Part shown: positions 61,552 through 64,000 of the stretch, piece by piece
How positions within the stretch are numbered: position 1 is the stretch's first letter
How the letters are laid out: every line of letters starts with the position of its first letter
Source of the DNA: Chelatococcus sambhunathii
GTDB lineage: Bacteria > Pseudomonadota > Alphaproteobacteria > Rhizobiales > Methylopilaceae
DNA: 64,000 nt
Direction of reading: 5' to 3'
Assembly (NCBI GenBank): GCA_031316315.1
Contig: JADBEO010000006.1
Location: forward strand, 1-64,000
Notes under the pieces: generated by a model
Told to the model about the DNA's origin: nothing
The model's input: only the letters and a program-made list of their open reading frames with translations
The model's database searches: none
Made by a program: the position numbers and the translations under genes

Positions 61552-61595
61552 TCGCCCGCTCCCTGCGAATCACCGCCGAGACTTTAGGCAGCAGG

Positions 61596-61612
61596 GTAAC
61601 CCTTCGTTTACC
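61596..61612. promoter_or_regulatory. CtrA-like box between fliI and ctrA
   Basis: GTAA-N7-TTTACC on the plus strand (equally GGTAAA-N7-TTAC on the minus strand). It lies 45 bp before the fliI ATG and 306 bp before ctrA. On the plus strand it is followed by GAGGCGCCCAATTA, which resembles the sequence after the fliF and flhA boxes, so it might also drive rightward transcription. Confidence 0.5.
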
Positions 61613-61675
61613 GAGGCGCCCAATTATGGTCGCGAAGCTTAACCGCCCGGAAACCGTAACTGCGCCTGAAACGTT

Positions 61676-61841
61676 GAGTCGTTAGAGTCAGTTAGCTCAA
61701 TTCCTTAACGATTGAGTCGAAGCTGATGTCTCGGATAAAATCGTTTTAGACCAACAAGTTACGATTATTTTGGACCGGTCCGACTTCGAGCTTGCGACGG
61801 CGAATCACATTCTGTTAACCTTTTCCCGTTAAGCTTGAATC
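61676..61841. promoter_or_regulatory. GANTC (CcrM) site cluster upstream of ctrA
   Basis: Five GANTC sites: 61676, 61685, 61714 (all GAGTC), 61802 and 61837 (GAATC), plus a sixth at 61567. With the GC-rich composition of this chromosome far fewer would be expected by chance. In Caulobacter a ctrA promoter is silenced by full CcrM methylation at a GANTC and opened when replication passes. Confidence 0.55.
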
Positions 61842-61917
61842 GGACTGGAAACGATCGGTTCGCCGCACTGTCCCGTAGCAACACGGGAGGGTTCGCGGGC
61901 ATCGATGGGAGATTCGC

Positions 61918-62616
61918 ATGCGCGTTCTTCTTATTGAAGACGACAAGTCGACGGCGATGAGCATCGAGCTCATGCTGAAGTCCGAGAGCTTTTACGTCGA
62001 TACGACGGAGCTTGGCGAAGAAGGCATCGACCTCGGCAAGCTCTACGACTACGACATCATCATGCTGGATCTGAACCTCCCCGACATGTCGGGTTACGAG
62101 GTTCTCCGCACCCTCCGCGTCGCGAAAATCAAGACGCCGATCATGATCCTGTCCGGCCTCGCCGGCATCGAGGACAAGGTCCGCGGCCTCGGCGTCGGCG
62201 CCGACGACTACATGACCAAGCCGTTCCACAAGGACGAGCTGGTCGCGCGCATCCACGCCATCGTCCGCCGCTCGAAGGGCCACGCCCAGTCGGTGATCTC
62301 GACCGGCGACCTGATCGTGAACCTCGACACCAAGACGGTCGAGGTCGGCGGCGCCCGCGTGCACCTCACCGGCAAGGAATATCAGATGCTCGAGCTTCTG
62401 AGCCTGCGGAAGGGCTCGACGCTCACCAAGGAGATGTTCCTCAACCATCTCTACGGCGGCATGGACGAGCCGGAGCTCAAGATCATCGACGTCTTCATCT
62501 GCAAGCTGCGCAAGAAGCTCGCCAACGCCACCAACGGCAAGAACTACATCGAGACCGTCTGGGGCCGCGGCTACGTGCTGCGCGAGCCGAGCGAGGACAT
62601 GCGCGCCGCCGGCTGA
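61918..62616 (+). CDS. ctrA: Cell cycle response regulator CtrA
   Basis: 232 residues, OmpR family. The receiver has IEDDKST, the phospho-acceptor Asp51 in [18 protein letters not shown], and [24 protein letters not shown]. The C-terminal winged helix ([37 protein letters not shown], then [18 protein letters not shown] and [10 protein letters not shown]) is nearly the same as in all alphaproteobacterial CtrA proteins. It ends MRAAG, so the hydrophobic ClpXP-type tail is Ala-rich but short. CtrA controls flagella, division and replication initiation genes. Confidence 0.97.
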   Translation: MRVLLIEDDKSTAMSIELMLKSESFYVDTTELGEEGIDLGKLYDYDIIMLDLNLPDMSGYEVLRTLRVAKIKTPIMILSGLAGIEDKVRGLGVGADDYMTKPFHKDELVARIHAIVRRSKGHAQSVISTGDLIVNLDTKTVEVGGARVHLTGKEYQMLELLSLRKGSTLTKEMFLNHLYGGMDEPELKIIDVFICKLRKKLANATNGKNYIETVWGRGYVLREPSEDMRAAG

Positions 62617-62641
62617 TCCTGCGCGAAACCCGGATCGAGAA

Positions 62642-62666
62642 AGCCCCGCTCAGGCGGGGCTTTTTT
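62642..62666 (+). terminator. Intrinsic terminator of ctrA
   Basis: An 8-bp stem (AGCCCCGC / GCGGGGCT, loop TCAG) followed by six T, 26 bp after the ctrA stop. Confidence 0.92.
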
Positions 62667-62706
62667 GTCGCCGGCGAACCGGTCCACCGCCTTGCGGCGG
62701 CGATCT

Positions 62707-64000
62707 TCAGGGCGCGATCCGGAAGATCGTATCGGCCGTCGTCCCGTAAACCGCGCCTGCCGCGTCCACCGTCAGGCCGCCGGTGGGCTGTGAGCCGTCC
62801 TCGGCCGCCTGAAAGCGGTGTAGGATCGTCCGCTTCCAGCGTTTTCCGGGCGCCTTCGGCGGAACCAGCTTGAAGATCGCGCCGCATCCGTCGGCGCGGG
62901 CGGCGCAGCCGCCGCCGTAGAGGGTCGCGCCGTAGAGCGCGCCCTTTCCGTCGATCACGAGACGGCCGACCGGGACCGCCCCGTCGTCGCCGCCCCGGAA
63001 ATGCGTGAGCACCGAATAGCTCCACTTGTCCTCGCGGGTCCGCGGCGGCCGCAGCTGGAAGACCACGCCGCAGCCGTGGAACCGGGCGAGCGCGCAAGCG
63101 CCGCCGCCTTCGCGCGTCACGCCATAGATGGAGTCGTCCGGGCCGAGGATCACGCCGGCCGCAGGAAACGCGCCGTCCTCCCCGCCGAGGAAGCTATGGA
63201 GATTCCAGATATCCTCGGGCGGAACGGCCCCGGGCGGCGCCAGAACGAACACCGTCCCGCAGCCGCCGCTGGTGATCACGCAGTCGTCATCGCCGCCGAG
63301 CTGCGCGGTTCCGATATCGCGGAGCCGGAGCGCGGCTTTGGCCTCCGTCTGACGCTCTCCGGCCTCAGGGGTGGAGCCGGGCTTCATGAAGTAGAACGAG
63401 CGGGTCATGATCTCCCAGAAGTTCAGGGGCCATCCGCCGTTCAAGCTGTTGATGAACGCCTTGTACCGGTCCACGCCGGTGAATCTCATCCAGGGCTTGT
63501 CGTCATCGCCTTTGGCCGAGGTGACGGCGGCGTCAGCGTCGGCGCGCTCGAACTTGACCTCGAAAGCCATGCCGGCGTCGCCGCCCCGAGCTTGGTGGTT
63601 CCGTGCACGCGCGTCTCGTTGGCCATGCTCAGCAGATTGTCCGGAAAGCGGCCGTCCTGATCGCCGGAAAAGGCATGCAGCATGAAGAGCTTGCCCTTCG
63701 GGAAGCCGCGCCGCGGAAGACCGAAGGCGAAGATCGTCCCGCAGCCCCAACCGCGCGTCTCGAACCTGCAGTCGGCGTCGCCGCCGTAGTACGTCGTTCC
63801 GAGCAGCATGCCGGTCGAATTCAGAAGCAGTCCCGCCCGAGGCGTCGCGCCTTTCTCGCCTCCGGTGAAGCTGTGGAGCGTGTTCAGCTTCCACGACTTG
63901 CCCTTCGGGCTAAGCCGGAAGATCGTCCCGCCGCAAGAGTACTGCCCGCCTGGACAGGCCTCCCCGCCTTCCTGGGTCGTGCCGTAGATCGACCCGTCCG
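62707..64000 (-). pseudogene. GloVer-repeat (choice-of-anchor) protein, partial and frameshifted
   Basis: Runs off the right edge, so the N-terminus is missing. The translation consists of tandem GloVer-type units: SIYGTTQEGG...GGTIFRLSPKGKSWKLNTLHSFTGG, LLGTTYYGG...CGTIFAFGL, GCGTVFVLAPP, SIYGVTREGG...GCGVVFQLRPP, ALYGATLYGGG...GCGAIFKLVPP, AVYGTTADTIFRIAP. Each pairs an xYGTTxxGG with a GTVF strand. The frame breaks at a run of four C (63584-63587, GGGG on the minus strand). Upstream of it VHGTTKLG reads in one frame and downstream GGDAGMAFEVKFE in another; one more G would restore one open frame. This may be a sequencing error, a phase-variable tract or a decayed gene. The protein is probably extracellular or periplasmic; function unknown. 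Confidence 0.65.

Larger units (their letters stand above)
61552..61917. other. fliI-ctrA divergent regulatory region
   Basis: 366 bp without a gene. It contains a CtrA-like box near fliI (61596-61612), a cluster of GANTC sites, and AT-rich promoter-like sequence. TTAACC and TTAAG half-sites (61815-61832, spaced 10 bp) lie about 90 bp upstream of ctrA. A small RNA or several ctrA promoters could hide here. Confidence 0.65.

Noticed and set aside
61815-61832. TTAACC...TTAAG before ctrA considered as a full CtrA box
   Set aside because: The half-sites are 10 bp apart instead of 7, so it is noted only as paired half-sites.

Overview
The window comes from the chromosome of a GC-rich alphaproteobacterium of the Hyphomicrobiales (Rhizobiales), probably a free-living Methylobacteriaceae, Methylocystaceae or Methylopila-like lineage. 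The signs are the CtrA, SciP and FlbD flagellar/cell-cycle regulators, BA14K-type secreted proteins, a MeaB GTPase, pyruvate phosphate dikinase, ergothioneine genes and a ku-ligD end-joining locus. There is no phage, transposase or CRISPR array, and I found no rRNA or tRNA gene. The genus is an inference; no marker gene settles it.

Layout. Positions 1-241 carry an intergenic repeat, followed by an ornithine-decarboxylase-like gene. From about 1.6 to 3.8 kb lies a visibly AT-richer island with a PemK/MazF-type toxin, a coiled-coil/winged-helix protein and a small protein with a SeqA-like N-terminus and a RAMA-like C-terminus. Next come a SleB cell-wall hydrolase, meaB, egtB-egtD and ppdK (5-13.3 kb); two sulfotransferase-like genes; mntH; a sorbosone-dehydrogenase-like protein; msrB; an AI-2E family permease; an ssuABC-like sulfonate importer; an aldose-epimerase-like gene; and a YCII/ECF sigma pair (13.5-26.6 kb). 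A set of three small Arg-rich secreted proteins (27-28.6 kb) precedes the ku, ligD, ku locus, which is bracketed by direct repeats (29.9-34.5 kb). Glutamine-dependent nadE, a large Gly-rich CSLREA-like protein, a methyltransferase and mnmA follow.

The flagellar and cell-cycle part (40.6-62.6 kb) is the most coherent region. fliK-flgD read left from a textbook sigma-54 promoter with an FlbD-type (ftr) palindrome about 100 bp upstream. sciP, encoding the CtrA inhibitor, reads right from a region with three CtrA-like boxes. fliF-G-H-N-flbD and the separate flhA gene both sit behind a near-identical module of a CtrA box plus an FlbD-type palindrome. fliI-fliJ diverge from ctrA across a region with a CtrA-like box and a dense cluster of GANTC (CcrM) sites. 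Together these suggest a Caulobacter-like circuit: CtrA activates early flagellar genes and sciP; FlbD, made from the fliF operon, switches on late sigma-54 genes and may shut down fliF and flhA. This is read from motifs and needs experimental proof.

Interspersed are a diguanylate cyclase, DUF1523, DUF1345 and DUF1275 membrane proteins, a third sulfotransferase, a quinone-reductase-like flavoprotein, a ParDE module, a LysR regulator diverging from a triple-repeat secreted protein, and a lytic transglycosylase. The right edge holds a GloVer-repeat protein that is cut by the window and shows a frameshift at a G run.
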